Source: Myrica gale (taxonomy: Eukaryota; Streptophyta; Magnoliopsida; Fagales; Myricaceae). From it: DNA of 64,000 bases. Positions 46,344 to 59,530 of the stretch are shown piece after piece; position 1 is the stretch's first letter, and every line of letters begins with the position of its first letter. The notes under the pieces are model-generated. The model did no database searches. It was not told the DNA's origin and saw only the letters and a list, made by a program, of their open reading frames with translations. The stretch spans positions 12,281,001 to 12,345,000 of the forward strand of contig OZ005612.1 in the NCBI GenBank assembly GCA_963930655.1. Reading direction: 5' to 3'. A program made the position numbers and the translations under genes.

Positions 46344-49300
46344 TGTAATAGCCCGGATCGTCAAGACCTCAAGTATTGTATTATAGTAATGAACATCGTT
46401 ATTAGACTGAGGTTACGGCCAGTGGGAGGATCGTGAAAGCAACATGATTCTAACTAAAATACAAGTACAACCTTTTATTCATACCGAAGGATTTCAAAAG
46501 AGAAACAACGGAAAAACTAAGAAAGATAAAACCTCTACTCCTTGCCATCAGAATCAGTTAAGTTTGTCGCACATGCTGACATAGTCATTCGAGTTTGGGT
46601 TAATCCACCTATGACCCCGTTCTTCCATCAAAATATTTAAGTCACGTGTGACATAAACTCGAAAGGTCAGCTCCAAAGTAATAAAGCCATGTTGAATGAC
46701 ATTGGTTAACTCACCTAATAAACCTCAGACATCTGCTAAAGAAATATTCAATCAACAACGGTGAGTCCAAATGACTCAATAAACAAAGCGGTTAGTACAC
46801 CAGAATAGCATAAAGAAGAACAAAATATTGAAGAAACCCGTTCAACAATAAAATCTCAAGAGAAGACGAAAGTAAATGAAATAACTCAATTATTAAAATA
46901 TGATCTTTTCCATTTTTCCATCACCAATCACCACTCCTCTCACTCCCAGATGAATCACTCGCCAAAGTGACGGGTTACTAAAAGTAAGCTCCTTGTCTTT
47001 TTGGCATTACTCCAAGAATAGAATACGGACCGTATCTTTTCGGCATTACTCCGTTAGTAGAATATGGTATCCTCATAGAGGATCTTTTCGCGTACGACGG
47101 AGAGGCTAGACTGTCACAACAAGTGAATGCATTCTCTTGTGCACAGTATTGTCACGTCTTCAAAGTATGCGTTAAGTATGTATGTCTCATGTCAACGCCC
47201 ATACATATCATTCATGATATGCAACACTTTAACCACACTTGAACATCAAATATTCCTTTTGATGTGAACCCCGTTATCCCGTAACGAGACCCGACAACTA
47301 TAGGGAACCCAAGATCGTTTCTAGGACTGATTCGAATGGAACCTCGACCCGTTGCTTAAGAAAGCAAGAACCTCGGTATGGTGAGGACGCCACAAACGGT
47401 GATGGAAATCCGTTTGATAAGTCAGGATGAACGCCACGGGAAATCCCGATAAGTTCGAGAAGTTCTTCAAAGAACCAAAGAGAATAACTCTCATAATTTC
47501 ATTGATCAATGTCTGTCTCAATTACAATGCTCTTGCTCCTATTTAAAGAGCTGAAATAAACAAGGAAATAAAACTAAACTAAGACACACATATGCTGGAC
47601 GGAAACAACAAGCTAGAATAAGGAAATATAATATTCCTTATTGGACAAAAGCTATACATAAACTACATGCCAAAAACACAAAAGGCAACCAGCTATTTAA
47701 GGAAAGGTATGCTGGACGTAAACACACACTAAGGAAATATAATATTCCTTTTCACCAAGAGCTGGAAGCCCACTCATACTTGCCTTAAAGAACAAAGACA
47801 ACCAGCCATTTCATTGCCTGATCCTACACGGCAAACTAAATGGAAAGAAAATCCTAGATGGTCACACACGCCTAACAAACTAAAAAAGGAAAAAGACAAA
47901 ACATGAATAATGAAATAAAATTCTTTATTTGCCTAACTCTAAACCTGGACGTGAACAGTACCCTCCTATACGCCTAACACAAAACCCAACAAGGAAATTA
48001 AATGCTGAATAAAATAAATAATCAAAAGACCATGAAAGGAAATGATGTTTCCTTTAGAATTGCCATGCAATCCGATTCTTCTAGAATCGAACCAAAAATA
48101 TATCTTGACCGGATCCTTCTAGAAAATGGGTCATCTTTGATGGGCTTCCACGAATGGGCTTGGGCCCATATCTCATTAATGATTTCGTCGAGTACGTCAT
48201 TGAGCTTCTTGTCTCGTTCTCTCGTAACCGGCTCTACGGAAACTTGAACTAGCACATTTGACGCCTTGCTCGTATTCTCATCATTCCCCTCCTCTTGAAA
48301 GTGATTTGTCCTCAAATCATCGCAGACATAAAAAGGAGCGTCATATCGTGTTTCCTCGGGAATGACAACCTCATATTGCTGGACATAGGGATCCTCATAT
48401 TGCGTTGGTGGCAATGCTTCGTTTGCCATCAATGGCAATACTTCAAGAGCTAAAGGATCCTCCATGGGAATTTCCTCCAAGGGTGGCAGATCGTCAGGGG
48501 TGGAATCGTCATTTTCGGACACGATGCAAAAATTCTCTTGAGGTATGTGGCTGACCTTCGAGGGCTCGTCAGTGGTGGAATTGTCATTTTTGGAAACGCT
48601 GCAAAAATTCTCTTGAGGTACATCGCTGACATTCGTGGGCTTCAGCTCGGATTTGTTACGAGCAAACATGAAGTCTATCTGCTTCTTCCACTCCAGGAAT
48701 GCCTCACGGAATTCTCGGCTACGGAATTTGGGGGCATTTTGTGACTGCTGCTCAAATGAATCCCGACGTTGGTGAAGTTGCTTGAGCTCAGAAACGAATC
48801 GAACTTTTACAATAGAACTTTTACAATAGAACTTTGAAAACGAATCGAACTTTTACAATAGAACTTTTTCGAAAAGAACGAGCTTGTACTTCGTCAAGAA
48901 TGAGAAGAACACGAAAAACATCAAGAACAATAGGAAGAATAGAACAACACTAATAACATCAAGAGATGTTTACAATAAGAAATACAAAAGATTCACAATA
49001 ATCATCTTGAAAACTTGAATCAAAATCAAAGATAACCAACTAAACTTTACCTCTAACCGAGTTCGATCTTCACTAACCAATTTCCTCCTTCTTGCTTCTA
49101 CTTCACTTCCCTCTTTTGCTTCTACTTCACTTCCCTCTTAATCTCAGAGCTAACTCACAAGTTTAGGATGAGATGGTGTGAATTTTTCAATGGCCGACCA
49201 CCCCTATTTATACGCAAGGTTGGTTCATCATATCACGACACGTGTCAACCTAGATTTGATGACTCAAAAGGCTACTTCATCCACACGTTGAAACCTAGCA

Positions 49301-49926
49301 CACCTATGGCCGAAATCTTCCTATAGCCTTGGTGAGTCGCCGCCTAATTCCACCGGTTGTCGACACCTCAAGCTTCCTAGGTTATAGCCTTTTGTGTCGT
49401 GCTTCATGCATCGATTTGTCGTGCTTCTAGCTTTGATTTGTCATGCTTCCTAGGTGTCATCTCTATCCACAATTTTATCTCTATCCACAATTCATCTCTA
49501 TCCATTATTCATCTCCATCCACAATTCATCTCTATCCACAATTCATCTCTATCCACAATTCATCTCTAATTTTCGCTAATATTCAAATTCCAATGATGTT
49601 CACTAATCAACCTATAACCTCGTGGATGATCCCCAACATATTAAAGGAATAAAAGTCATATGGTTCGGTTTTTAAGACAAAAACATCCAACTTGCTTAAA
49701 AACCATTATTGATCCAATACGAGCTTCTCAACATTCTGAACAACAACCTAGTTGCATGAGAACTCCAATTCTCACTAAATCATGTCCTAAACTAGGTTTT
49801 GAACTTAGTATCTGAAGTACTAAATACTCCCTCTTAGTCACTAAATATCCCCTAATCTCACTACTAAGGACAAACAAGAGAGCATAAACAATATGCATGT
49901 GATGTTTGAAAGCTCGGGGTATGACA
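46344..49926 (-). repeat. 3' LTR of minus-strand chromovirus B1, with an internal insert
   Basis: Minus-strand ends are tgtcataccccgag (49926) and ggctattaca (46344). A typical PPT (gtgggggagta) abuts it at 49927-49937. The perfect palindrome TGAGTCCAAATGACTCA is at 46762-46778, and an acceptor-like 'tttctttagcag/atg' precedes the LTR end. Compared with the LTR at 60275-62596, the stretch 47250-48800 is foreign. The insertion site is within copia remnant 3. Confidence 0.82.
47250..48800 (-). mobile_element. Insert in the B1 LTR carrying a gag-like ORF
   Basis: Replaces about 300 bp of normal LTR sequence. On the minus strand an open frame runs from about 48795 (no ATG seen upstream in phase) through ATG 48669 to 48022. 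It starts FVSELKQLHQRRDSFEQQSQ and includes FREAFLEWKKQIDFMFARNK. An internal repeat of about 28 residues follows (PQENFCSVSKNDNSTTDEP, then PQENFCIVSENDDSTPDD), then an acidic Pro-rich middle. No known domain. Downstream (48000-47250) is LTR-like sequence with repeated 'aaggaatattatatttcctta'. I infer a small gypsy-derived non-autonomous element. Confidence 0.5.
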
Positions 49927-50403
49927 TACTCCCCCACTTAGAAATAATTCCGTCCTCGGAATTGAAACATATCACAAGAAATGTACCAGTTAGTCAAACA
50001 AGTGAGGATACTTGTCATGCATGTCTACCTCTAACTCCCATGAAGCTTCAGTGATATCGTGACTCTAGCATAATACTTTCACTAAAGTGAATCTTCCTGT
50101 TACTCAGCTCTTGATCCTTTATATCTAATATCGCCACAGGTTGCTCTTGATAGGTTATGTTTTTTTCTTTGTGTAAAGACATATACTCTATCGCGTGAGG
50201 AAGATCTAGAACATATTTCCTCAACATCGAGATGTGAAAAGTATCATGTACTCCTTCCAATTCTAAGGTAAGTCAAACTGATAAGCTGCTACTCCTACCT
50301 ATCGTAAAATTCTCAAATGGTCCAACATATCAAAGACTTAACTTCCCTTTCTTTTCAAATCTCTTAATTCCTTTCATATGAATCACCTTCAAGATACTTT
50401 ATC
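49927..50403 (-). pseudogene. Chromovirus B1 pol end (left part)
   Basis: Minus-strand GVHDTFHISMLRKYVLDLP, TYQEQPVAILDIKDQEL, ending near 50048. These are the integrase C-terminal/chromodomain-linker residues of Tekay-type elements. 'ccgaggacggaattatttctaag' and the PPT follow. Upstream the frame is cut by the solo LTR at 50404. Confidence 0.8.
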
Positions 50404-52920
50404 TGTCACGCCCCGAACGCTAGCTAAACGAGGCTAATGACAGCCGCGAGCATTCCCAACAAGGAACGCTCAAGCGTACTTACTACAACTCTTGTAGCAG
50501 GATTATACCTCATCCAGAGGATTCTTGCAGCGGAAATATCATAATGCCTCAATATTTAAAAGAAGCCTTATATTGCTAGCGTTTAACGCACATAAGAACA
50601 TTAGAACATGCTTCCCATCGATAACTCAAAGTAGTTATAACATGGTCTCAAAATATCAATCGTTTAAAAATCTTGACTTACTAAGCCGAATAACCCATGA
50701 CCACCACACCACGGAGGCTCACGCCGGCTCTTACAAAAGTGATCTAAACCTTTACTAAAATAAGCAAAAAGGAAAAGACATTTTCGCCAACCCTTCTCCA
50801 AGGGTTCAAGGTCCTCCTCTTAAGTTTCCTCCCCTGAAACATTATCTGGAATGATACAATTTAAAACTGTGAGTCGAAAGGCTCGGTAAGGAATTATAGT
50901 TAAAACATGGATTTGAAATCATGGTTTGGAAAACACAAAATTGTACTTGAACTGATAATCATGAACTTGTAATCGTAAGCATGCACTTGAACTTGAAGTC
51001 GTAAACATGTAAATATAATGCAATTCATGCATGATCATGAATTTTGATGCACGTGTATGCCTCATGATTGCATATGCACATGCACTTGCTCTTGAAAACA
51101 AAACTTGTACTTGTAAAACTCTTGCTTTTGGAGAATCATTCCACTCCTTATCTGATGGGCTACTTGTCCTCTATTTACCCCTGACATCAGGGTTGTGCGT
51201 TCTCGTTGGAACTGTCCCCTATTTCTCTTGGGGACCTTAGATATAGTCAGGCTAGCACACCTTCTCGCATTCGTCCTTCAGTGGCTAGACATGACCCTTG
51301 GAGGTTCACACCTTCTTGCAAGCATCCTTCAGTGTGATTGCACATACCTCATGGACTGCCCATCCTTCTTGCAAGCATCCTTCGGTATGGGTGCCCTAGG
51401 TGACATCCACCCTTCATGTAAACGTCCTTCGGTATGGATGCACCTTCTTGACTTGGTACGGTACTAACCGACGGGTTCATTAACTAACTTGTCATTAAAA
51501 TTGTCATAAAGTAGCATAAAAATGGTACTTTCATTTGCATACAATTTCTCCTTCTTTCTCATGAGAAAAATGAATGCAAATGATCATGATGTATTCATGT
51601 CGTGCTTGATAATGTCATACTTGATATATCATGCTTGGTATGCTTATTCATAAACAGTTTTCATGCTGTGTATCATTCCAATTTTTGAAAAGCGTAAGTT
51701 TCTACTTACTATTTTCACTTACAAACGTAAGCTCCTCTTACCTTCGTTCCCTTGCGCGCCTGAATTGTACTTGCCTACAATTGGGTCTTACTAGTGTTAT
51801 TCAAAGGTTCACTAGGCGTATAAAGTAGTCATTCAATAACTCATACTTCGTCATACAAAAACATCCATATTCTTAACATGCTCTCCTCTTATAACCTCAT
51901 ATTCCAGACTTCTATGTTACACCTACAAATCAAAACTTCCAACCAAAACCATGATTTCATCCCTCAAACAAATGCTATTGCATCTATTCCACTTCTTTTG
52001 GTCCTATTATCAAACACTTAGCATGCAAGTTGGTTTCTCTTGTATATAAATCTCCAGATCTGGCCATATTCTCCATGGTTTTGTGCACAATCCATACAAC
52101 TCTCTAAAACTCACTAGATCTACATTTTCTTCAAAGAAAACACATGAATCTCAAGGAGAAAATCTAACAACACACAACCAACCAACAAAAGAGAACAAGA
52201 AGGAAATGGGAGAGATGAGGTAGTGATAATTTTCGGCCAGCAGAGGTTCTCTTAAAAAAGGGTCGGATCCTTACCTAGCTTTTCTCCTCTTTCTCCTTCT
52301 TCTCTCTTCCTTCCTTCTCTTCTCTTCTTCCTTTCTTCTTTCTTCCTTCTCTTCTCTTCTTCCTTTCTTCTTTCTTCCTCTTTCGTGCAGGTGGGAGCTA
52401 GGGCAAGCTTATGTGATTTTGGGGAGGGGGCTGGCTTATACGGGAATGGATTGGGGGAAGGGAAAAGGCAAAATTGCCCTTCCCCCTACTTTCCCTTCTT
52501 ATCCCTCAATCTTCCCCCTTCTTTCCTTTTTTGCCCCTAAAGAAAATTTATTTTCTTTTCCTGCCACTCCATAAATCTAACGTTAATATGTCTCCTCATT
52601 TCTTGTTCCAAGGATCCACATATTATCACATATATTTCAAAATTAAAGCCCTATTTAAATCTAACGTTAAGGACATATTCAATTAATAAAACATTTCAAG
52701 CTAATAAATCTCAACTGCTCAATTTAACAAAGACAATTAATATAACATTTAAACTTCTAGCTTAAAACTCATAAAACGCTAGGGAGAAATTCCATCTAGA
52801 CATAACTCTAGATAAATAAAACCATACGTACATTTCTCCATAATACCTTCTTAATTAAAGTAATACATACTTAAGAGGTCATAAGCAGTAAATTGTCAGA
52901 CTTAAAATTGGGGTCTCACA
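50404..52920 (-). mobile_element. Chromovirus solo LTR with perfect TSD ttatc
   Basis: 2517 bp. Minus strand: tgtgagaccccaatttt ... cgttcggggcgtgaca. ttatc flanks it at 50399-50403 and 52921-52925. It contains the acceptor-like CATTCCAG at 50846, hairpin GAGTC/GGCTC at 50871-50884, four iterated motifs (51255-51440), a donor-like TAG/GTAAGG at 52273, and a CT-rich strand (GA-rich in LTR sense) at 52285-52385 with a ~45-bp internal tandem duplication. It is inserted in the integrase of B1. Confidence 0.92.
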
Positions 52921-52925
52921 TTATC

Positions 52926-53330
52926 CTTTTCTTCAAATTCTAACAGTCGTCTATGAGTGTCAGCATAACTCTTTTGTCCACTTTGAGCTACCTTCAACCT
53001 TTCTTTGATCATTTCTATCTCTTCACAAGTATTTTATATGATTTCAGATCTTATCATCTACAATACAATTTGTACTTAATTTCCAATGAACCATTACATC
53101 AGAATGGATCTAATAACTCTCGAAAAACCCTATTCATTAAATCCATAAAAAGTTTCTGATGCAGTAATCAATCCTAATGGCATCAAGAATGATTCATAAT
53201 AACAATATATAGTGCAGGATACCTTCTCATATGATTTCTTTCCTAACTCCAAAGATCACAACCTCCAATAAATTCCTTCCTTGCTCATGCGCTATTTTAT
53301 CTTTTAGGAACCTCAATGACAAGTATAGAT
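52926..53330 (-). pseudogene. Chromovirus B1 pol fragments (integrase tail, RT)
   Basis: Minus strand just right of the TSD reads MIKERLKVAQSGQKSYADTH, continuous with the pol end at 50403 once the solo LTR is removed. 53050-53330 reads as broken RT (FMDLMNRVFREL and neighbours). The integrase core between them is deleted. Confidence 0.65.
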
Positions 53331-53586
53331 CAAATTTATCATAGCATAATCAAACCTTAATGATATTGTGAATCAAATCTATCATAGCTTAATCCAGCCT
53401 CAATGATACCACAGATCAAATCTATCATACCTCAATGACAATGACTTCATCACCTCATACTTCCAGATCTAAGATCCAAGCTCAACAATATGAATCCAAA
53501 AACTAAGCAGAATCTGTTATACTCAAAACAGCCTTAAAAGTTTTAATTTCCTATTTCTCAATGGAATCAAGATCAAGACCTACGTT
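53331..53586. other. Short degenerate repeats, no gene
   Basis: Three imperfect copies of 'aatgatattgtgaatcaaatctatcata' at 53330-53440, then unassigned sequence up to the LTR region. Probably decayed B1 internal sequence. Confidence 0.4.
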
Positions 53587-56500
53587 TGGATCAAATTCAA
53601 GCCTATCCTCTGATTTCAATTTTTGAAAAGTGTATGTTTGCTTGAGATAATGGGAATGAGAGCAAATTCAAGTGTTGACAACCAAACAAAAGGGAGTCAA
53701 ACATGAATTTTATGAATTGGCAAATGAAGAAAAAAATAAAAAAAAAAGTGAAAGAAAAGTGGGAGGAGAATGAGAAGGGGAAAAGAGAAGTTGTCGTCCA
53801 AGCTTGGCCAATAGGAATAGGCGTGATGAACAAGGCTGATGGGGGGATAGAGTTGTCTTTTCCTCCCCATTTTCTTTGTCTTTGTTTTGTTTACCGCACG
53901 AATTCCCTCTCTAGCCATTTGGTCACTCACGAACACGAAAACAAAAGAAGGAAAACACTGAAGCCACAGAGAAGAAGAAGGAGAAGAGAGAAGAGAAGAA
54001 GAGGAAGAAAAAGAAGGAAGATAAGAGAAGGAGAAGAGGAAAGAAGAGAAGAAGGAGAGAAGAAAAGGAGGACTACCGTATAGAGCTAGGGGAGGTGTAG
54101 TGCAGCAGGAGAAACCAAGAGAAACCAAGGTAAGGGTGGTTCTATTGGACTGAAACTTTTAAAGGAAACCGTAGATGGCAATGTGAAGTTGTTAAGGTTT
54201 CTATTTTCTATCTTTTCGACACTTTGCATGTTGGAATAGATAAAAATTTTGGAGCTTAGGAAGGCATGCACGGTAAGATTTTGAGTTAAGGTCAGGGAAA
54301 ATGTTGATGCGCCATAAGTGTTTGATGAAAACCTGAAAGAACAAACAACAACAAAAACAAAAGAGTCCATTTCTTCTATTGACTTGAGCAAGCTGAGGGT
54401 GCTATTTCATTGGAAAAATGCATTGGCAATTAACTTGGTGAAGGTTGAACTGTGGTATTGCTTGAAGTTTTGGATTTGAAGTCATTAAAGTAATAATTTT
54501 TATGAAAACAGTTTCTGTTTTGAGGTATATGGCAAAATCTAAAATTGTTATACACATGCATGGCCGGATATGTAGTTGTTGTGACCTTGGGTGTTGTCTT
54601 TTGATATTTAAATGGGTTGAAGTACAAATGAGCTTGAGAAATGAGTGAGGTAGCTGGAAAAAGATGTGAACCTGGAGCTAGCATCATTGCACATCCTGTT
54701 TAAGTCATGCATGGCCATTAAGTTGGAGCTAGGTTCTGCACTCAGGTTGCTCTATTTTAGAGGGTAGATTTTGCTCCTTTGTTTTCATGGAATTCTCTGC
54801 TATTTTCAGCACCTTCTTAGGGGTTTAAATAGGTCATTGAATGTTGATTATGACAAGGAGAGATTTGGGTGATGTAGTGGATAAAAGCTTTGAAGATTGA
54901 ATGAATTTTGTGAGGTATAGTTGCCTGAAAAATTTTAGATTTTAGGAAGTGGACTTGCCGGTGTTGCTGCCATAAGTGCTCTTGCTGTCAATTGAACCAG
55001 TAGATGGGGGTATAGTTGTTTGTTTTTGTAGAAAGCCACAAAAATAGTCCAAATTCTTGAGTGAATGGTTGCTGGAAATTATAATGCTTGAAGAGAACAT
55101 AGTTTGCTGCCGTTAATAAATGTAATTGGTTTAAAAGAAAACTTCCTTGTTGTTGTTGTTGCACCTATAGAGGTCAGACCTTAACTATTATGAACTATTC
55201 TTGTTGTTGGGGAACCCGTAGCATTGATAAACTTGACCTATAATGTTGGAGATCACTAAGAATTATAGAGTAGACGTGTTAAACTAGTTGCAAAAATTAG
55301 AAATTCTAACTTGAAATTAAAGGGACCGTGAGTTTTGCTATATAATGTGAAATATTCTAGTTGATTTGTTTGTACGATCTATGTACAAAATTTAGTGGGA
55401 TATTAAGAGAGGAGTAGATGTTAGTAGAAATTTTGGGATTTTTGAGGAGATGAGAGGACATGGAAGGTTTACACGATACTGAACTATCAAAAGAAACTGT
55501 TGGACAATTAAATGTAATTAGGTGTTGACTTGATATTGACACGGAGCTCTGTGGATTTTTAGTTGGAGGAGATATGAACCTTGTGCTACCTTGGCTTAGA
55601 TCCGGAATTGAAGAAGTGTAGTAGATTGTGGTTGGAGATTTTGGTCGTTTGTTCTCTAATCCTCGCACGGTTCTATAATTTTTCCAAATCTGCTTGTTAT
55701 CTTTGGAAGGATGTTAGTTGGCACTTTGGATTTGGTTGTTCTAGAGATGTGAATGAAGGAGAGAAAATTTCCATTCAAATTTAGTTGGCTGAAAATTTCC
55801 TAGCAGAAAAAAATGGAAGCAAATAAGAAAGAGTATAACTTGATAGATGATGCTGGAAATGTAATGTGAAGTTGATGTGATATTAAAGTGCAGATTATTA
55901 AGTTTGCGGAATTTTCTAGGTTTCTGCAGAATAGATATCTTACATTTCCTATTACTTTGATGTTGTTAGTTGGGGAAAATTAGTTTTTGAGGTTCTGTTA
56001 GTATATGTATGGGGAGATTTGTAAAGAATAGCAAAATGAACATTTTTGGAACATTCTGCAGAAAACTATCAAATTATAGAGCTACTAAATGGATTAATGT
56101 TGGAACTTGCTATGTTGCAGAGCTATTTTGTGTCCAATGGGTGCTGCGAGATGATAAGGAAGTTAGATAGATGCTTGTTTGATGAATAACCAATAGAGTG
56201 TTGAAACTAAAGAGCAAATAATCAAACTAGTGCATGCTGAGTATTATTTCCAACTAATCATAAAGCTCGAATTAGGAGTAAGTATTGATGTGATTTATTT
56301 TATCTGTAAGAGAAATTTATGTTATAGGCCTATGAAATACAAAGATTTTAAGCTCTACTTTAGGTGATTTTGATAAATATTGAGCAAGTTATGGATTTTA
56401 AAGTTCAGACAATAAGCTGTCAGTAGCCTTGCACATCCCAGATTTCTTGCTCGTTCCACGTATTTTTAACTGATCATTTTAAGTCTGATTTTTATGGGCC

Positions 56501-58201
56501 CAGTCTTGAATTTTAATTTATGAAAGAATAACATTTTAAGGTAAATTTTGTGAGATTTAGAGGTGTAATAAGTTATGGTGTTTTGAAAGTGGAAGGCCGA
56601 GCTGGAGGCTGCAGTAGTGTTGCTCTAGGAATTTCATCTGATATGAAGTGTTTTTGAAAATGTAAAGTAGTTCCGATTTTTATGGTTTTTATCTTCAAGT
56701 TTGAGATATGAAAGCAGAGAAGTTTGAAAGTAATTTCATGTAATTTGGAGCCATATTTTTGAAGTTATGAAACTTTGAAGCTGCCAGCTTGGACGCCCCC
56801 AACAACTTGCATTTTGGGTAAATCATTCGAGTGCAAACAAGCTCCAAATCACTTGAAATTTTAATATGTTACAACATGAAGTGTAGGCATCATTTTGGCA
56901 TCCAAGTTTAATAGATTTAGAAACATTAAGATAAAGTTTTAAATTGTAGAACCGCTACTAGTTAGTAAAGAAAAATGTGTGAATTACTATGAAATGTATA
57001 TTTTGAAATACATGATGATTTGCTGCATCAAGTACATCTCTTAGTCCTTTGAGTGACAACATTAATATAACTCATTTGTAGGCAATGCACCACCATAAGC
57101 TCGAGTGGACAAAGGTAAGTCGAAAAATTATATTTTTCGAAAACTGGAATAATACATAGCATGAATATTTGTCATCAAGCACGTCATGAGCATTTCATGA
57201 GCATTTGCATTGATTTTCTCAAAAGGAAGAAAGGGAAATTTTATACAAATGAAAGTATGATTTTATGCTATGTTATGATATGTTATGGGGCTAAGTAGGA
57301 TGGTCGGTACCGTACCTAAGTATGATAGGTGCATCCACTCTGAAGGACGAATACGAGAAAGATGGATGACACTTAAGGTCACCCACTCCGAAGGACGAAT
57401 GTGAGAAGGATAGGTAGTCCTCGAGGTATATGCAACCACACTCAAGGACGAATGCGAGAAGGTGTGCACCTCTAAGGGTTGTGTCTAGCCATTAGGCCTG
57501 GGGCCACCCTAAGGTTAGCTCGACCAAATGACATTATTCCCAAGGGAAAGGGGAACAGTTTCGAAGGAAACGCACAACCCTGACTTTAAGGGTAAATGGA
57601 GCGAGAGTAGTAGCCCAGATAAGGACGAAGAAATTTTGAAGCAAAGTGCATGTACAAGAGTTGAATAGATAAACATGCATTAAATTTTTCCATTGGCATG
57701 TGTATATATACCTGTCATTCATGTCCCTTACTGAGTCATTCGACTCGTAGTTTTCGATTGTATCATTCCAGACGATGTTCTAGGTGAAGGAACTCATGAG
57801 GAGGATCTAGAACCTGTTGTGGTCTGTTCAGGTCACGAGACTTAAGACTATTAAGCAACTTATATTATGGGATCATGAGTAGTTAAAACCAAAAGCTTAT
57901 ATTTCCAAAGGTTTCTCTTTCTCTATGTGCGTTATTTGATGTAGTTATACGTTTTTATTTTGCGTAAATTTAATTACATATTCGTGCACTTCAGTAGAAC
58001 GGTTAAGGATCTGCATGTCAGTTTGCGTATGAGGAGATAAATTTTTAGCAATTCATGATTTCTTAATTAGTCATAGTTGATGTTTTTTTTTAAAAAAAAA
58101 AATTCCACTGCAACATTCTACTAAGTGCGCTGGAGTGCTCGTCGTTGAGAATGCTCGCGGCTGTCATTAGCCCCATTTGAGCTAGCATTTGGGGCGTGAC
58201 A
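53587..58201 (+). mobile_element. Chromovirus LTR (subfamily C), left boundary uncertain
   Basis: The right end is firm: ...catttggggcgtgaca at 58201. Landmarks in plus orientation: a GA-rich block (53965-54070) then donor-like AAG/GTAAGG at 54130; iterated GGACGAATGCGAGAAGG units at 57340-57460; TGAGTCATTCGACTC at 57732-57746; acceptor-like GTATCATTCCAG ending 57771; and a terminal hairpin near 58130-58160. For the left edge, acgtt at 53582 matches acgtt at 58201-58205, but the start there (tggatc) is unlike the family start TGTRAGACCCC. The 5' edge may therefore be truncated. Between 54200 and 57000 no gene is seen. Confidence 0.7.
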
Positions 58202-59400
58202 CGTTGTCATTCTATCTCCATTTGGACAATTCTTAATCCTCTTTGTACACATACAACTTATTTCCAATAGGGTTACCATATCAAGTCTAACAAATAAAGG
58301 TTCTATCAATAACCCTACTCTATTAACACAATTATGTGAAATAAAGGAATGCATGGCACCTATCATTTACTACTCCACAAGAGATGGAAAAATACCTGTC
58401 ATCACGTTCTCATCTTACATTGCTTCTTCATAGATCAAGCAAACACCCTAGCTGGTCCAATTCCCCTCAGCTGACTTCCTTAGTTTTTCTCTGTTGATTC
58501 CCAGGGCTAGTAACTTGATTACTATGCACATTTTGAGAGGGTACTTGCCTCACTTTACAATCTAGAGCAAAGTGACCTAGTTTCCACAAGTAAAACATGT
58601 TATCCTTGCAGCACTAGGACCATTTCTTCTATCCCTTGTTCGTTGCCTTTATCTCCAAAATTGCCTCATTTCTTTTCTAGTTACTGTCCTTATGAATTAT
58701 TTCCTTGGAAAGATCGTTCCTTACTCTGTACATAAAGAACAACACCTTCTTGCAAGGTACGTTGCACAATCGAGGCTCTATCCACTAGCTATTGCAAATT
58801 CTCAAACTTATGGCAACAGACAATATCATTGATACGAGAATAATCCTCTCTCAAACTTACACGATTTCTTACCCTCATCAAGAAACAAATATAAAGCAAA
58901 TCGAGATAGTTCTATGAACTTTTCATCATACTCAACTTACTAACCATGTTTACTGACATAAGGTAGTAAATTATTGGGCTTTGGCTTCTCTGATCATTTA
59001 AAGAAAATAGCGATCTAGAAATTCCTTCTTAAATTGCTCCCCAGTCCGCTCGATTCCAAGAGTTCCTTTTTTGGATTGCCACCACCTCGTGGCTTCTCGT
59101 TTGAGTTGATACGTGGCAATTTATACTATTTGATAATCAATACATTCTAAAATCTACAATATCTCCTATATGTTCCAAAACCAATTTTCAGCCACTAAGG
59201 ATTTCGTACCTTCATCATAGCTAAGGGAATGGAGCAAGACAGACTTATCAAATCAAGTTCCTCCATGAACAATTTCTAGTCTTCTTGCTCCATCCCTATT
59301 CCAACTCTCTGCCACTATCTCCAAAGATACAAGTGTATGGAAATAAACACAGTATCAAACTACGCCGATTTAGTGACTGTTCTTCCATAGCACCCAAAAT
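58202..59400 (-). pseudogene. Chromovirus B1 gag remnant
   Basis: On the minus strand it parallels the gag at 62775-63600 piece by piece: SLVAENWF, a WW.SKK motif, EQFKKEFLDRYF, REAKAQ, and near 58550-58620 the knuckle region up to KLGHFALDCKVRQ. Numerous stops and frameshifts. It is interrupted on the left by the LTR ending at 58201. Confidence 0.75.
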
Positions 59401-59444
59401 GTCCTTAGGTTTTGCTAACTCTACCTAATTTCCTAAACCTCAAC

Positions 59445-59520
59445 TCTAATGCCAAACAATCCTTGCTTTCCTAAATTCACATCTGATGCAAAACAATCCT
59501 TGCTTTCCTAAACTCAGCTT
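59445..59520. repeat. Two-unit tandem repeat, about 38 bp
   Basis: 'aaacaatccttgctttcctaaa' plus flanking bases occurs twice in B1's leader between gag and PBS. Confidence 0.6.
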
Positions 59521-59530
59521 TGATACCATC
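59521..59530 (-). other. B1 primer binding site
   Basis: Minus strand TGGTATCA (next to the LTR end at 59531) fits the initiator Met tRNA type. Inference from position and sequence. Confidence 0.6.

Noticed and set aside
53697-54128. Long open frames on both strands (for example a Lys/Arg/Glu-rich plus-strand frame)
   Set aside because: They are translations of GA-rich low-complexity LTR leader sequence.
53582-58205. acgtt/acgtt as a sure TSD for LTR C
   Set aside because: It requires the LTR to start tggatc and end ...gtgac, unlike the family ends, so the match may be chance; kept only as a tentative boundary.
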